From positions 186,001-250,000 of the forward strand of contig NW_019091584.1 in the NCBI RefSeq assembly GCF_001949145.1: a DNA stretch of 64,000 nucleotides. Direction: 5' to 3'. This DNA is from Acanthaster planci (Eukaryota; Echinodermata; Asteroidea; Valvatida; Acanthasteridae). Each line of letters opens with the position of its first letter. Positions within the stretch are counted from its first letter, which is position 1. A program made the translations under genes and the position numbers. Below are positions 1 through 12,340 of the stretch, one piece after another. The notes under the pieces were generated by a model that did no database searches, was not told the origin of the DNA, and worked only from the letters and a program-made list of their open reading frames with translations.

Positions 1-3000
1 TTGTAGACCGTGTCCAACAGCAAGCACCATTTGGTTCGTATCAAAGCCCCACCACTCTTGCTAGTACACTGTTGGGTCCTTTGGTGAACTTAGCGTGCGC
101 GGCCCCGGTCAGTCGACTTTTCCCCTCTCCTTGCTGATGATGTGTTGCCGCACGGCTTATAAATGTGATGAATTGTGTATCATGGCGTAATCACTTGCCA
201 CGCAAGTAATTAGACATTGGTTAATGGCCGACCCTCCTAGTCCTGGCCAATATCATCATAGCGATCATCGTCGTCAACATCATCATTATCATCGTGGTCT
301 TCAGTGCTCACCACGAAAGGCGACACGGAATGCCATCAGTGAGCAGGGACCTGTCAATCACGGTGGGTCACATCACTCCCTCCATAGGGGTCCCCGGCCG
401 CGTCGGTGACGGGGATCGTTGATTGGTTAATTAATTAGAACGACCCGAGTCCCATCTTTAATTATGTATCGTCTTGTTCTCCGCAAACGGGTTATCAGGG
501 TTAGATCCGTCTGTGATTTGGTGCTTTCTCATGAATAATGCAACCTGTCGGGGGGGGTGTCGGTCGTTTCAGACGTTGGCTTGAAATGCAAAGATTTCTG
601 GCATATCTAGACAGGAATTTAGTGCACTCAAGGAAAGGTCTTGGATCGTCACCCTCTATGGTTATATGGCATTGAAAACGCAATCACCATCACGCTTGTC
701 ACCGTAATCGTCACTGTCATCGTCATTCTAGTCATCGTTGTTATCACATTGATAATGGCATAAACTGATGTATGATGGGAGTGCAGGCGTCGTGGTCCGT
801 GCCATTGTTCCAACCACCAGCATACCTCTATCTCCTGAAGTCTTCAAACTGTATGTATCAATTTATCCTTTTCCCCAAAGCCTTTAAAATGACCACTCCC
901 ACCCCAGTGGGTCACTACCAAAGACGGGTAACTATTTCATTTGCAGTATGGCACATTATGACAAGTTTAAATCTAAACCGAAACTAGGCCTTTATCACAA
1001 GAGTCACGTCCAGGCCTTCAACGTCCAAACATGATCCATGCTGTAGGAAAGAAAATATCGTCATGCAACAGCAGTATAGTGAATGGGTCATCAGTCTGGC
1101 CACCAATAAACGTTGGCCGTGACTGTCACCCATATAACTAGCAGCAAATCACAGTTACTCTTGGGCGTATACGATATTCTGGACTTTGCCACAACGACGG
1201 CCATTCAGTGTCGCAATTACCCACTCTAGTGGCGGTCATCCGGTCATCTGCGTTGTTCTTCTCGTAGAATTTCATATGCAAATAATCAACATAGGCAATG
1301 CTCTTTGAAATGAGAGAAGGCATATTACGTAAGATCTTGGAAGGGGAGGGGGTTGGGAGTGAGGTGATGGAGGTTGGTTACTCTACTCCAGTGGGGCAAA
1401 ATCGTTCGCCTTTATGAGCGAAGTGGGCCCTCCTTTAGGACTTTCAGGGTTTTGTCTTTGAAGCGAGTGTTCAAAATCAGCTTTTTAATTTGTATGGTGT
1501 TAGTTTCAATAATACTCTTAGAATCGTCGTGTGCCGATACAAGAACTCTTATTTGTTATTTGTGAGGCCGTTGCAGGGGGCATTTGTAACGGTACTTGAG
1601 AGAATACTAGGGAAAGGGATTAAGGGGGGGCGATATCAGTTGTTTCTCCGCAGATTTTGAATATGGGAGGGGGAAATGGGAATGTTTTTTTCCCGAAGCG
1701 ATTGTAGAACTTCTTTCGTAAAAGACTCCTCTTCCTGCATCTTCCACGAAGGTGTTGTAGTTCCGCGGTGTTGAAACTATAATATACTAGAGTCACAAAG
1801 TATGGTTTTGCACAGTACACGCCGAAATGGCTTCAAATCGGTTCACGTGTGTAGTCTCAGTTCTATTCGTCTTGTCCTTCTGCAGGACAAATTCACGATG
1901 TTCGTCACCAGAAGGGCTGATCTCAATTCCTGCTGATGCACAATTTCGGCCTGTTGCTTTCACGTCCTAACAGAGAGCGTTCACTTTTCACTTTGTGCAC
2001 GCTTGAGTTGAAAATGCATTTCGACGAGTGTAGTCTTGTTCTCTTGCTCGAATGAGACAAATCGGAGGCTGAGCGAAGTAGGAAAGAGGGGGAAACTAGG
2101 GGAGAAGAACAACATGTACGTCAATTTCATATCTCGTTTAACACGCCCGGCAAGGCCTCGGGTTATTACAAGTCCCCTAGCATAATGGCTAATAAATTAC
2201 CCGGCCGATATGATTGGTAAAAATTAAGTTACCCACTTGCCCCTTGAGTTTGTTCGCCTCGGCCTGGGTGTACAACGGCCACTAGTGTTTAAAAAAAAGG
2301 GGGAGTCGGCGCTTTTCTGAAGTCATCACAGCCCTGGATTCCCTCTTTCCCCCCGTGAGGTATTTTGGTCCGCCAAGCGTGTTCCTTATTGCCCCCCAGG
2401 CACTGTGTTTCGCGCCACCGCTTCGCTGAATGCTCTTCCCCCGCTCCATCCAGTCTCCTTTCCCCTCAGCTCACCGACAGCGCACTTACCGCACACGCGG
2501 GGCCCACATTCCCGTATGAGCTTGTTATCCACGAGGGCCCCCGTGCCCTGGTCTCTTTAAGTGAATTTGGTGCGGTAAATTGGCCCCGCTAGTGATACGG
2601 GGAAAGATGCAGTTTTCACCCCGTCTCCTACTACTATATCCGTCGGTGTTCGCCACCGCGAACGCCTTGTCTCCATGACAATTCCTCTGATGCAGCGGTG
2701 AGTGGAAATGGATTGATGGTTAAGGTTGGATGAATGGAGCTAGCGAACAACAGCATCAGTTTCCCAGTCTAGAAGTCTCCCCAGCCACCACACCCCCCCC
2801 CCGTGCGCTTTCCGTCTTCAGCCGCGTTTCGCCGCAGTGATGAGCTGGGCAGTTCTCCGAGCGCCGGAGCATCTCCCATTCATGCCGCTGTCTGCCTCAT
2901 CACTCCGGTGCCGGCGCATTTAATCACGCTAATGGCCGCTCTGAACCCGTTTGTTGGCCCCGATTGACTCAGAATTACATTTCTATCGGGACAAGGTGGA

Positions 3001-3490
3001 AGGGGAAAATAGACGGTTCTGCTCCTTGTTCAGCCGTCAGGCTCCCCTCCCCTCCTCTGTCTCTCTCTGTCTCTCTCTCGCACACACCATGGCGGGTTAA
3101 TCAAGCTAATTCGTTTTTTCATCAGCTCCGAGAGAAAGGCGCGGGCCGGTCTGAATTGGCCCGGTCTGCCGCTGCGCGGGTCTGGGTTTCTCAAGTCGTC
3201 CCTGGCCGGGCCAGATTTCACGCTCGGCCACGCCATCAAGTCAAAAGAACTGAATAAAATACCCTGCTGCGGATACAGAAGATAACACAAAGTGCCCGGG
3301 ACAAATAGGAGGGTGAAGCACCAACTCAACAGGCGTAGGAACTCGATTCCCACCGAAAATGTTCGATTAAACTAATGAGAGTGCACCGCGGCGTTGCTAG
3401 GTAATTACACACGTGATTCGAGAATACAATCACTTTCTGGAAACCTGTCGCCTTGCCCGTCCCTTGCGTTCAACCAACCAAGCCTCAACC
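1..3490. other. Intergenic; CpG-rich stretch, no recognised gene
   Basis: No open reading frame here longer than about 110 codons resembles a known protein, and none shows convincing splice partners. The part from about 2350 to 3330 is visibly richer in G+C and CpG than its surroundings. It includes a pyrimidine tract (TCTCTCTCTGTC type) around 3040-3087, so it could be a CpG-island-like promoter or an upstream untranslated exon of a neighbouring gene. Trinucleotide-like CATCATCAT/CATCGTCGT runs occur near 250-300 and 700-740. Nothing coding can be supported. Confidence 0.5.
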
Positions 3491-3642
3491 TTTGGAAGTG
3501 GTATTAAAGGTCGCTGTCTTGACCATATTTCTATTTGCTAATTAGGCAACAGAAAGCTGTGTCTGCTTTGGAAGTGGTATAAAAGGTTGCTGTCTTGACC
3601 ATATTCCTATTTGCTAATTAGGCAACAGAAAGCTGTATCTGC
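3491..3642. repeat. Two-copy 76-bp tandem duplication
   Basis: Two adjacent 76-bp units (3491-3566 and 3567-3642) both start TTTGGAAGTGGTAT and end AAGCTGTRTCTGC, with only a few substitutions between them. The second unit reads TATAAAAGG where the first reads TATTAAAGG. The near identity suggests a recent duplication. No coding content is seen. Confidence 0.9.
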
Positions 3643-5376
3643 TACTCATGTTTAAAATCAGCTTCAAACTGAAACAATTTCTCAAGGACAGAAAAACCAT
3701 GTAGGCTAACAACAGACAGATATGCCAAAAGACAGTAGAGACTGATAAAAAGTTAACAGGGAACACAACGCTGAAAGATAAAGATCAAGTAATATTTTGA
3801 CTTCCCCGGAATTCGTTTATAAGACGAATTACAAGAACATGGGATGGAATTCTTTGAACGGAGTGCAGTTCTACAGAAGATAAAAATTTGGGTTACTGAA
3901 AATTTCATTTTTGAATACTTTATAAACTTTTGCGTATTTCCAACCACAAAAACTATACACAGGGCTATTCATAGCGTAACCTACCTGGAAAGTCGTCATT
4001 TTGCAAGCATCCCTCTAATCAGGAATGTGAAACTGGAACTGATTTTCATTATTCGCTTACATTGATCTCGGACCCCTGACAGCTGAAATTTACCACAGGT
4101 GTGATTCCCAATCCCCCCAAAACAAATGCTCGCATGCTTAACTCTAGCCGGGCAGTGGCATGGACTTTCATACAGATTCTCCCCATTCAGATCTCCACTG
4201 TCCCTCGATAGATGGGGGGGGCTGGCGTGAATTTCTATTGGAAACAAATTTTGTTGAAATGTAAAACAACTATTTTTCATCCCTTTCTGTATCTGATCGA
4301 CAAGTAACCTCTGAGACATTTAAAATTGTCCATGCTTTTCCTGAAAAAAAACCAAACAAACACAATGAGATATCTGAATCTTTAGTGTCATTTCCGGAAG
4401 ACAATAAACTATTTTCTGCTCATTGAAAATACATGTGAAAAAAACCTTTGCTCACTAAACTAATTTCATACATTGAAACAACAAGGATTTCAAAAGAAAA
4501 TGAAATAGACGGGACAGCAAACTCTCCAAACTTCTTGCATTTTTGTGCTGATTAACAGGGGTAACATCGAGGCTTTTTCCTTTACCATAAAATATGTGAG
4601 CTTTTCAGAACTACTTCATAACTGGGAGGATGAACATCCAGCCAAAGTAAACCCATTCTGTTTTTAAACTTGGCCTGGATAAAAACCATCTATGAGTGCA
4701 TCGGATGTGGGGATTCAATTCAAATCGAACACGGTTTTGTTAATGTGGCCGTTTGGAATTCATAGCCTCAGCTGGTGTGCATTGAACACGTCAAGGGAGG
4801 AAAAAACCTGTAGTTTTTGGTTGACCTGTCTCGGAAATTCAGGCCTTTCTAAAAGAACGGTATATGTCCGATTTTCTGAGAATTAGTGTCAAAAAGACCG
4901 TGCGAGGACTTTGGATGAACTGAAAGGATGCACTGCGACGATATGAGGAAAATTGAGTGGGGGATGGTTTCCGCCCCCGGCTCTGTTGAGGTAAATGAAA
5001 TCAGCTTTTTGCTAATGATGATTCACTTTCAGCACAGAAACCCCAAAGGGCGCCCAGTCCTTTAAAATGTCCTAAAAAGACGGACATGGATCACAAAGTC
5101 ACGAGGCCCTTCGAAAACGCACATTCACTTCAGGGCACCGTGAGTACATTGAAATGTTTGGCTCAATGGCCGGTGCAAGCTCAATGTAAACGTCCGCATT
5201 TTTATCACATGAACTTGTTCTCGATAACTATTCATTACATGAGAACAGTCATGTCCAAGTTTTATACTATATTAACATCTGTAAAAGTAACAAAGAGACA
5301 AAATAAATTTGTTATTTACAAAAGCTATGTTGAGCCATTTAAGCACTTGTCTTGAACACTATCTTGATATCAATAA
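3643..5376. other. Intergenic, no recognised feature
   Basis: AT-rich spacer. ORFs of up to 107 codons are present on both strands (for example around 3996-4319), but they show no recognisable domain and no splice-compatible neighbours. I see nothing else supportable. Confidence 0.5.
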
Positions 5377-5445
5377 CCAAAACCCTAAACACTTTTAGTA
5401 AATTTAAACATTGTTTAAATTTACTAAAAGTGTTTAGGGTTTTGG
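5377..5445. repeat. Perfect 33-bp inverted repeat (hairpin, 3-nt loop)
   Basis: The left arm 5377-5409 starts CCAAAACCCTAAACACTTTT. It is the exact reverse complement of the right arm 5413-5445, and ATT (5410-5412) is the loop. The base of the stem carries CCCTAAA/TTTAGGG. A stem this long and perfect with so small a loop resembles a fold-back insertion or snap-back duplication. It lies in an otherwise featureless spacer. Confidence 0.95.
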
Positions 5446-6956
5446 TGGACGGTGGTCCGCCATCGGACATTGATGTCTAGGGATTAGACATCACCAATAA
5501 ATACAGCATCTAGACATGTTCACAAAGTGATAACAGGATTTTTTTTATTATTAAATGCATTTTGAGTGTGTTGAGACAATATCGGTGAAAACGTACGGAC
5601 GAGCTCTAATATACAAAGCGTTTCCGCAGACAACTGTTTCTTATTAGCAGACAGACTGTAAATTGTTGAATGTTGAGATCCAATGCACGGACACGGTAGC
5701 GGACATCATACAGTGCCCAACTCCTCTCCTCATTCTATGTTACGTCCCCGCTATCTGCCCACTTTCTCATCAGCGTGTATAGGCCTGACCACACATCCAT
5801 CGTGCGATTCCTTGTATTAGATCCATTCCAATTTGGGCGCAAATCTCCAGAGAATCCCCGGCCCATGTTCCAATTTTCAAAATTTGTTTGGAGCGGCTTC
5901 CTAGTATTTCTCATCTGCCTCTCACGTTTACAGCCGAGAATCGGTTCCCCCCACGTCAATCGGTTCCATTATCCGCGTCCTACATTTCCCCCCCCCAAAA
6001 AAAAAAATTGCAAAAGGAGAGAGAGAGAAAAAGAGAGACAGGGAGGAGCGGAGAAAAATCAAGTTTAGTGAAGGGGATGAATCGGAGTGGTTTCCTTTCT
6101 CCCACCGGGTCCCCGAGGTTTGCCTGTGCAGGTCCCCGAAGCCAGACAGCTTGTTGTTCTGTCTGGGAGCGCACTGGAAGCCAATCTGCGGTAGGAGAGG
6201 AAGAAAAAAAAACCGAGGAAAGGGAACAAACTGCCTCACACGCCCCCCCCCCTCCGAAAAAAAATGAAATTAGTACATTTTTCGGGCGTGTATAGAGAGA
6301 GCGCAAATACGGTACATCTCGCATCGTTCTATCGAAGAACAGGGATCCATGCCAGCGGCGCATCGGGGCCCGTAAAACGCTTCAAGTTAGCTTCTAATCA
6401 GGTCGGTCCTGGGAAGGTGAAACGCGGCCCTTTCAGATCCCCTGCATTTTTTTTTCTCCGTTGTGTGTGTCTGTTGGGGCCCGAGAGAGGTGGGGATCGC
6501 AACAAAGGCACGCATCGCGGTTAATCAGTCAGGCTTCAGATATACACGGCGGGTCCACTCTGTGAAAAAGAAGAGAAGGAAGAAGATATCGTGGCTTCAA
6601 AAATAATCTATATTTTCCGGGGCTAAATTGTGAACACCGCGTTGCGTCGTCAAACTGCCACACTTAGCTCCAGTCTAAGCATGCGCGCGGCTAAGGGGGC
6701 GCCATGCATGGGGGCAGTTGCATGCGACCCCTCCTTACGGAAAGAAATTAATAAAAGGGCGGGAAGGGGGCGGAATAAACGAGGAAAAAAGGAGTAAAAA
6801 AAATCCCAAATTTGCCACTGGAATACCTCGGAATCGACAAGTCTTCAACCCTTAATGGTTTGGCAGTTTGCTGTCGATGACTGCTCCCCCCAGGAGATGC
6901 ATCTAAGAATTCTGCTAATAATATTCGCTTGACTATAGATTTTTATATCTGTCTCG
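5446..6956. other. Intergenic; polypurine tract at about 5995-6062
   Basis: No gene is recognised. A C run followed by an A run leads into a purine-only strand of GAGAGAGAG/AAAAGAGAGACAGGGAGG type between roughly 5995 and 6062. The surrounding 6.0-6.7 kb has above-average G+C. Overlapping ORFs on both strands here (97-135 codons) are low-complexity products of that tract and not credible proteins. Confidence 0.5.
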
Positions 6957-7241
6957 CAGTGGCGTAGCTAGGATTTTACTGGTGGGGGGCACAAGGGGGC
7001 ACCAGCATCTTATGGGGGCGCCAGCTTTCAGAGGTGTGGTTTTGGGGGGCAGGTTTCTGTTAGCCTTGTTCAATATCCATTCCTCCTTTTTTAGTGGGGG
7101 GGGACACTGGGAATTTGTGGGGGGCACGTTCCCCAGCTCCTCCCCCCCCCCCCCCACGCCCCNTTTTTGGGGGGGGGGGGCACTGGGAATTTGGGGGGGG
7201 CACGTTCCCCAGCTCCTCCCCCCCCCCCCGCTACGCCACTT
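6957..7241. mobile_element. Non-autonomous hAT-like element (MITE) with 8-bp TSD
   Basis: The element begins CAGTGGCGTAGC at 6957 and ends GCTACGCCACT just before 7242, forming about 11-12-bp terminal inverted repeats. It is flanked by the exact 8-bp direct repeat CTGTCTCG (6949-6956 and 7242-7249), which is the target-duplication length of hAT transposases. The interior is G/C-homopolymer rich and contains a roughly 80-bp tandem duplication (CACTGGGAATTTG ... CACGTTCCCCAGCTCC twice), with one N at 7163. No transposase is encoded, so it must be mobilised in trans if at all. Confidence 0.8.
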
Positions 7242-7249
7242 CTGTCTCG

Positions 7250-10200
7250 GAACTCCCATTATTTTGGCATGGTAGACGGTGCAGGCCCTGTCCATACCCC
7301 GTCTATGCTCACGGTCTGGGCGACGTGTGTCAGTCCGGCTTAGGAAGGGCCAACGGGCCCTTTCAGCAGCCTATGTGAGTCAAGAACATGTGACTTGACA
7401 CCGCAAACAAGGGAAAATTATGCCAAAAGTCTACACCAAAACAATGATAAAACGTGGTTGGGCTCCCGATCGTGAAAGCAGTGTTCATAACGAAATATCG
7501 TGCCGCAGAAAGGTATACACGAATGCTCTGCATTATATGTGGAATAGCTGCCACAGAAGCAACTTATCTAAATAACAGTTCAGTTTAATACTGAAAGTGA
7601 CCCTTGTATCATCCACAAATGTGTCCAATTACCACAAAATATGTACCCAGTTTTACAGAAAGACTCGCGTAGTGCGTCTCGACATAAGGGAAAACACATC
7701 CGTCCAGTAGTATGGTATGGCGTGCCACCAAGTTGTGAATTTCACCCATAATTCCCCTCTCAAAATTGTCCATTTTCCCCACAATCATTAAGTAGGCGGC
7801 TAGGTTGAGCATTTTTAAGTAGCCTATGCATGTATAAAAGAGTAATCTACTTTGCGACAAATGGCAAAATAGAAGAATCATTATGTCGGAATTTCGGCAG
7901 CACGAGACATTACCGGTATCTTTGATGCATGCATTATTTTTTTTTTACATTTTAATTGCCGTAAAGATTGCAAACAATCATTATTGGATGAATGTAATGA
8001 GAGTTTCAAAACAATGTTCAAAGACTGACAATCTCAAATACTATCCAGCCTGAGCTGAAGTGCACCCTCACCGGCGAAAGAGAGACAGATGGTACTCAGT
8101 TTTCCAACCGGGTTCTAGCACGCGTTCGGCGTGCACGCGAGGACCACACATTCTAGACTAAAATCGTTGCGCGTACTCAGCGTGCTCCGCGTCAAACGCG
8201 CATAAACTTGCGCACCTATGTGGTGCGTGAGTACCAAAGGACTGTCGAGTTCATTTCAAAACACGCCCTCTTTTGTTCCTGCTCAGAGCGGATTATGGAA
8301 AGTGATCTTATCGTTGCTTTCACATAATCAAGAGAGAGTATCGGTAGGCCTACGTTCCTACGGCATTTTTGTTGTTCTCAAGGATTTTGCTGGACATTAA
8401 TCGGTGGTTGATGTTGACTGGATAACTTCTCTGGCGACATTGCACGAATAGACACACACGTCATAATTCAAGAAAAACCAGCAAAGTTTAGTTTTCAGTC
8501 ATGCACTTTGCTTACTACGATGACGTCATCAGTGCTGTCCACGTTGGTATTCTATAGTTACACTCATGTCCTCGTAAAAACTTATGCAGACAAAAAGGGC
8601 GGGCTCGTACTTCATGCAAAAGCGAACACGAACCCGACTTTGTGACAAATTTGATACAGATCAAAATATTCGCGCTATAAATTTGCATAAGTCGAACACA
8701 TTTCAGCTTGGACGAAATTTCTCTACAAATCATTCATAACGTCAAATTCGCTTCGCTTCGCTTCGCTTTCGCATCCCCTTGTATGAACCGGCCGTACAGG
8801 CTTAGAACCGGCACTTTGGTAAAGCTTTTAAATGTTTTAGTTCATCACATGAAGGTCAGCCATTGTCTTACTTTTGTTCACAATGCTGGTAAATTCGATT
8901 TTAGTCTACATCTTTCAGTAGTCGAGTATAACTCCTCACCGGACTGACACTGCTTCAAAAACTTCTCGCAAGCATGCACTGAGATTAATGCGCAGCAGCT
9001 ACAAAGTATTCATCACAAAATCACGGGCCTTTGATCTGAGAGACTTATGCTGTACGGGCCCGTGCACTGTCATCCCCAATGAAAGTCAATTTCTCACAGT
9101 TAAGAGCTCGTTACGGTTCACGGGTGTTTCATTAATCAGAGTTTTTGGAATTCATTATCGCATCACTCCTCTTGACCATCACAGCCTTGTGCTAATCGTC
9201 TTCTGTTTCTGGCTGACTGACTTGTTCGCCTTTGCCCGTCCTGACAATCCAGACAACTTATCGACGGACCGGGTTAACGCGGCTGGTGATAGCATCCCGA
9301 GAGTGTAAGCGTGGAGGCAGCCCCGTTCAGGCTCGGCGATCCCTTTTCAACCCCAAGGAACTGGGGCAATTTCCTTAAGCGCCGTCTTCCCCTCCGCATC
9401 GTTGGGAGAGCACCACCTCCGTTGGGACCGTACCGACCAGGACACTCGCAATCATCTCCCGGAGACGCGCCGCCATTTCATCGTCTTGAAAAGCCACCTA
9501 TACCGTGAGGAAGCGAAGAGAGAGAGAAGGGAAAATAAGGAGGGCAAGATTCAACAAGAGTTGATCTCAAAATGAAAAAGATTTTTTTGTATACTGGTAC
9601 AGAAACATATCACATGCGCCGCAGGCGCTTTAAAGTGGGCTCATCTACAGGGAGTCTCTGGCGGCGTGCACACTAATCTTGTCGATTACAGGTTAACTTC
9701 TGATGAGCAGGTGATCAGTATTCGAGAAGAAACTCCGTTCTCTTGTCCAGATAGTTTATTCCCCCTTTACGGTGTCGACCTAGTCTCGGTTTTAGAAGTC
9801 AGTACAAATCAACTTCAACGTGAATTATGCAACGGATTGATGAGTGAATTGGAGAGACACCGTAGGGATAATGAAGAGCTGCAAAGGCCCCCCCCCCTTA
9901 AAAATGAGAGAGAGAAGCTCCTACCACTCTTAATAATTCTGGTCACCATAATGTGACTCCGAGGAGAGTTCAACCTGTCCGGAATCGACAATCAGTTTTT
10001 TTTTCTTTTTCGGCCGTCCGAAGGGAGTCGTCGTTGGGGGATTCCTAGATTGAAAATGCCGCATCTCCGATGATTAAAATGTATATTAACCAGCCCCGCG
10101 TAGGGTACACGGTGTGGAGTTGATTCAAACCGCGCACTAACAGAGGTTCACGCTCGATATGCACGTCTTACTGGGGGAAATGGCAAAATCCATTCATTTG

Positions 10201-12200
10201 GAATCGGATAGAGAGAATGCCGATTTTCTGTGTCTAATGATGAATACCTCATAATTCTTTAGACATAACTAACCACTGATGTTTCGAAGAATTAATTGAA
10301 ACCAGATGTCATTATTTCTTCACCGAGATGAATATTGCTCAAGTGCTTACACTGAGTATTAAGTAGTACTAAGTACCAAGTCTTGATACTTCGGTACAGA
10401 GCATCAACACTTTTGGCAGTATCATTTATCCTTGATCAGTTTTGTATATAAAGTTTGATCATAACAAGTGATGTTCAACTATGAACAAGGAAAAGCCAGT
10501 AAATGCCAGGCATTTCTGTACGTTTGACTAAAAGTCTATCAAATTTGCAAGCCAGTAATTAATTCCATCTGCTTTTTAGATGTGATCCGAATTCCATGTT
10601 TCATTGACAGGCATAAGCATGTGCTCAGTGTTGAATTAATAATTACATAGGCCTATACTAATAGTCTCTGGACAAGGATTCTATGTAAACCGACAGCCCG
10701 AATGATGCCACCTTCCCCATAAACTCTTCGTCCTACTGTGAACTAAAGTGGATAATCTGCAGACCAATAATTACTACGTGGCAATTCACCTTGCCGATAA
10801 TTATGATCCAATTATCAAATAAATACCTCCATGCAACGCCTCGAGTGCTCCCGCTCAGCGCGGGCGCTGAGCGTTTGTAGAGCGGTTGTGCTGGCTTTAA
10901 TTGCCGGCTGATACCGCACGCGGCTCCCGCGCCCGTCAATTGCCTGCATTGGTCTACTTACTCTGCGTCGAGGTCGTCCAATGGAGGCCACAGTTATTGT
11001 TCACACAGTTTGGGGGGAAACAGGGGGGTGCTTGAACTGAACTGTTGGGTCGATCCTGGCATTATGCAATTAATTAACCTTCGTCACCAACAGCGACAAA
11101 AAAGGCACAAAGAAGAGAACAAAACCTACCATGCACTGGAAATAATAGTAATCGAAATTGGAGTCATTTCAGCGGCTAATTACCTATCGTGTTGAAGTAC
11201 CATCGTGCCGCCCTGAATTTTACAGGAATCTCAAAAACTAGCTAATGCGCCGTGATTACTTCAGTTTGAAGCTTTTGATGCAGATCTTGAAGAACCTTCG
11301 CATCAGTGACTGTAGAGATCACAAGAAAAATGCGCGGGACTGGATTCAGATTGTGTGCCAATAGTAATGCTCAAACTCCCGAAAGGGGTGGACTTGTGTT
11401 GAACTGACATATTAATCTTAAACAAACCCGTTTCTACAGTTTGAAGTTCTGCGGTTTGATGTGATCAAGTAAGGACTTTCATACAACACGAGATTCTGGT
11501 GTGGGGGGGTCTTTCTTCTTTTCAGTTAAAATTTATCAATTGATTGTTGCTAAATTGAGTTCTTTTTGTTCTTTCTTTTTGCCCCTTTGCACGTTTTTTT
11601 ACGTCCCCCGAGACAGATTAGGGTACCGAAATTGAAGTGTTGCATTTAATAAGATTTCACAGTTTGCACTGAGGAATACCCTTTTTACTTTATTAAACTT
11701 ATATACAATTTAGACCGAACAAAAATGAACTCGTTTTCTGTTTGTCGGTCGACCTTTTGAAAAAATAGTTGTTGCTTTCGATAATCTGCACATTGATTTG
11801 ACTAATGATTTGCTTCTAACAAAATATGTAACTTTCTATGGAAGTTAAGAACCTGTCAAATGGGTAAAACCTCCGTTTTGACATAAAAGTAAGGGCGACG
11901 GAATGTGGAAAATCCAACCACCTTCTTGTAAAAGGTAAAAAAAAGTTTTTAAAAATCAAAACTTTCGCCGCCTCCTTTATTTTGTTCGAAGCATCTGGAC
12001 GAGAAACCATTTTCACTTGGCCTTTTTTCTTACGCGTTCAGACGAGTGAGCACCTACATGTACATCTAGTTATGCATGATGTAATTAGTAGCGGCGGCCT
12101 TGTTGTGGTAGTTTCGAAAATTATCAAGCACGGGCACGTAGAGCTTCCTAAGGTTTTACGTGCTTTCCTTCATTTTTACCCATGCAGAGGAGACCTCTTC
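7250..12200. other. Intergenic, no recognised gene
   Basis: ORFs up to about 107 codons occur (for example 8988-9308 and 9666-9956 on the plus strand), but I recognise no domain and see no consistent exon chain. The 8.0-9.5 kb part is moderately G+C and CpG rich. The 10.7-11.2 kb part mixes AATTA-type words with a GC palindrome and could be regulatory, but that is only a suspicion. Confidence 0.4.
10852..10873. repeat. Short GC-rich perfect palindrome (10-bp arms, GG loop)
   Basis: CGCTCAGCGC (10852-10861) and GCGCTGAGCG (10864-10873) are exact reverse complements separated by GG. The flanking 200 bp alternates AT-rich homeodomain-like ATTA words with CpG-rich sequence. Its role is unknown. 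Confidence 0.85.
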
Positions 12201-12340
12201 TATGCATGGGAACTATCTTTAAACCTTTTCCATACAACTATCTTGAGACCCTTTCCTGGCATGGGAACTATCTTGAAACTTTTTCCATGCATTGAACTAC
12301 CCTGAGACTTTTCCATGCATGGAAATTATCTTGAGAACTT
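12201..12340. repeat. Degenerate minisatellite, about 28-30-bp unit
   Basis: About four to five imperfect copies of a unit of the form TTTTCCATGCATGGGAACTA followed by TCTTGAGAC. Copies differ by substitutions and small indels, so the array is old. No ORF runs through it convincingly. Confidence 0.75.

Noticed and set aside
5888-6363. Overlapping ORFs of 97-135 codons on both strands
   Set aside because: They arise from a polypurine/polypyrimidine tract free of stop codons; no domain and no exon partners.
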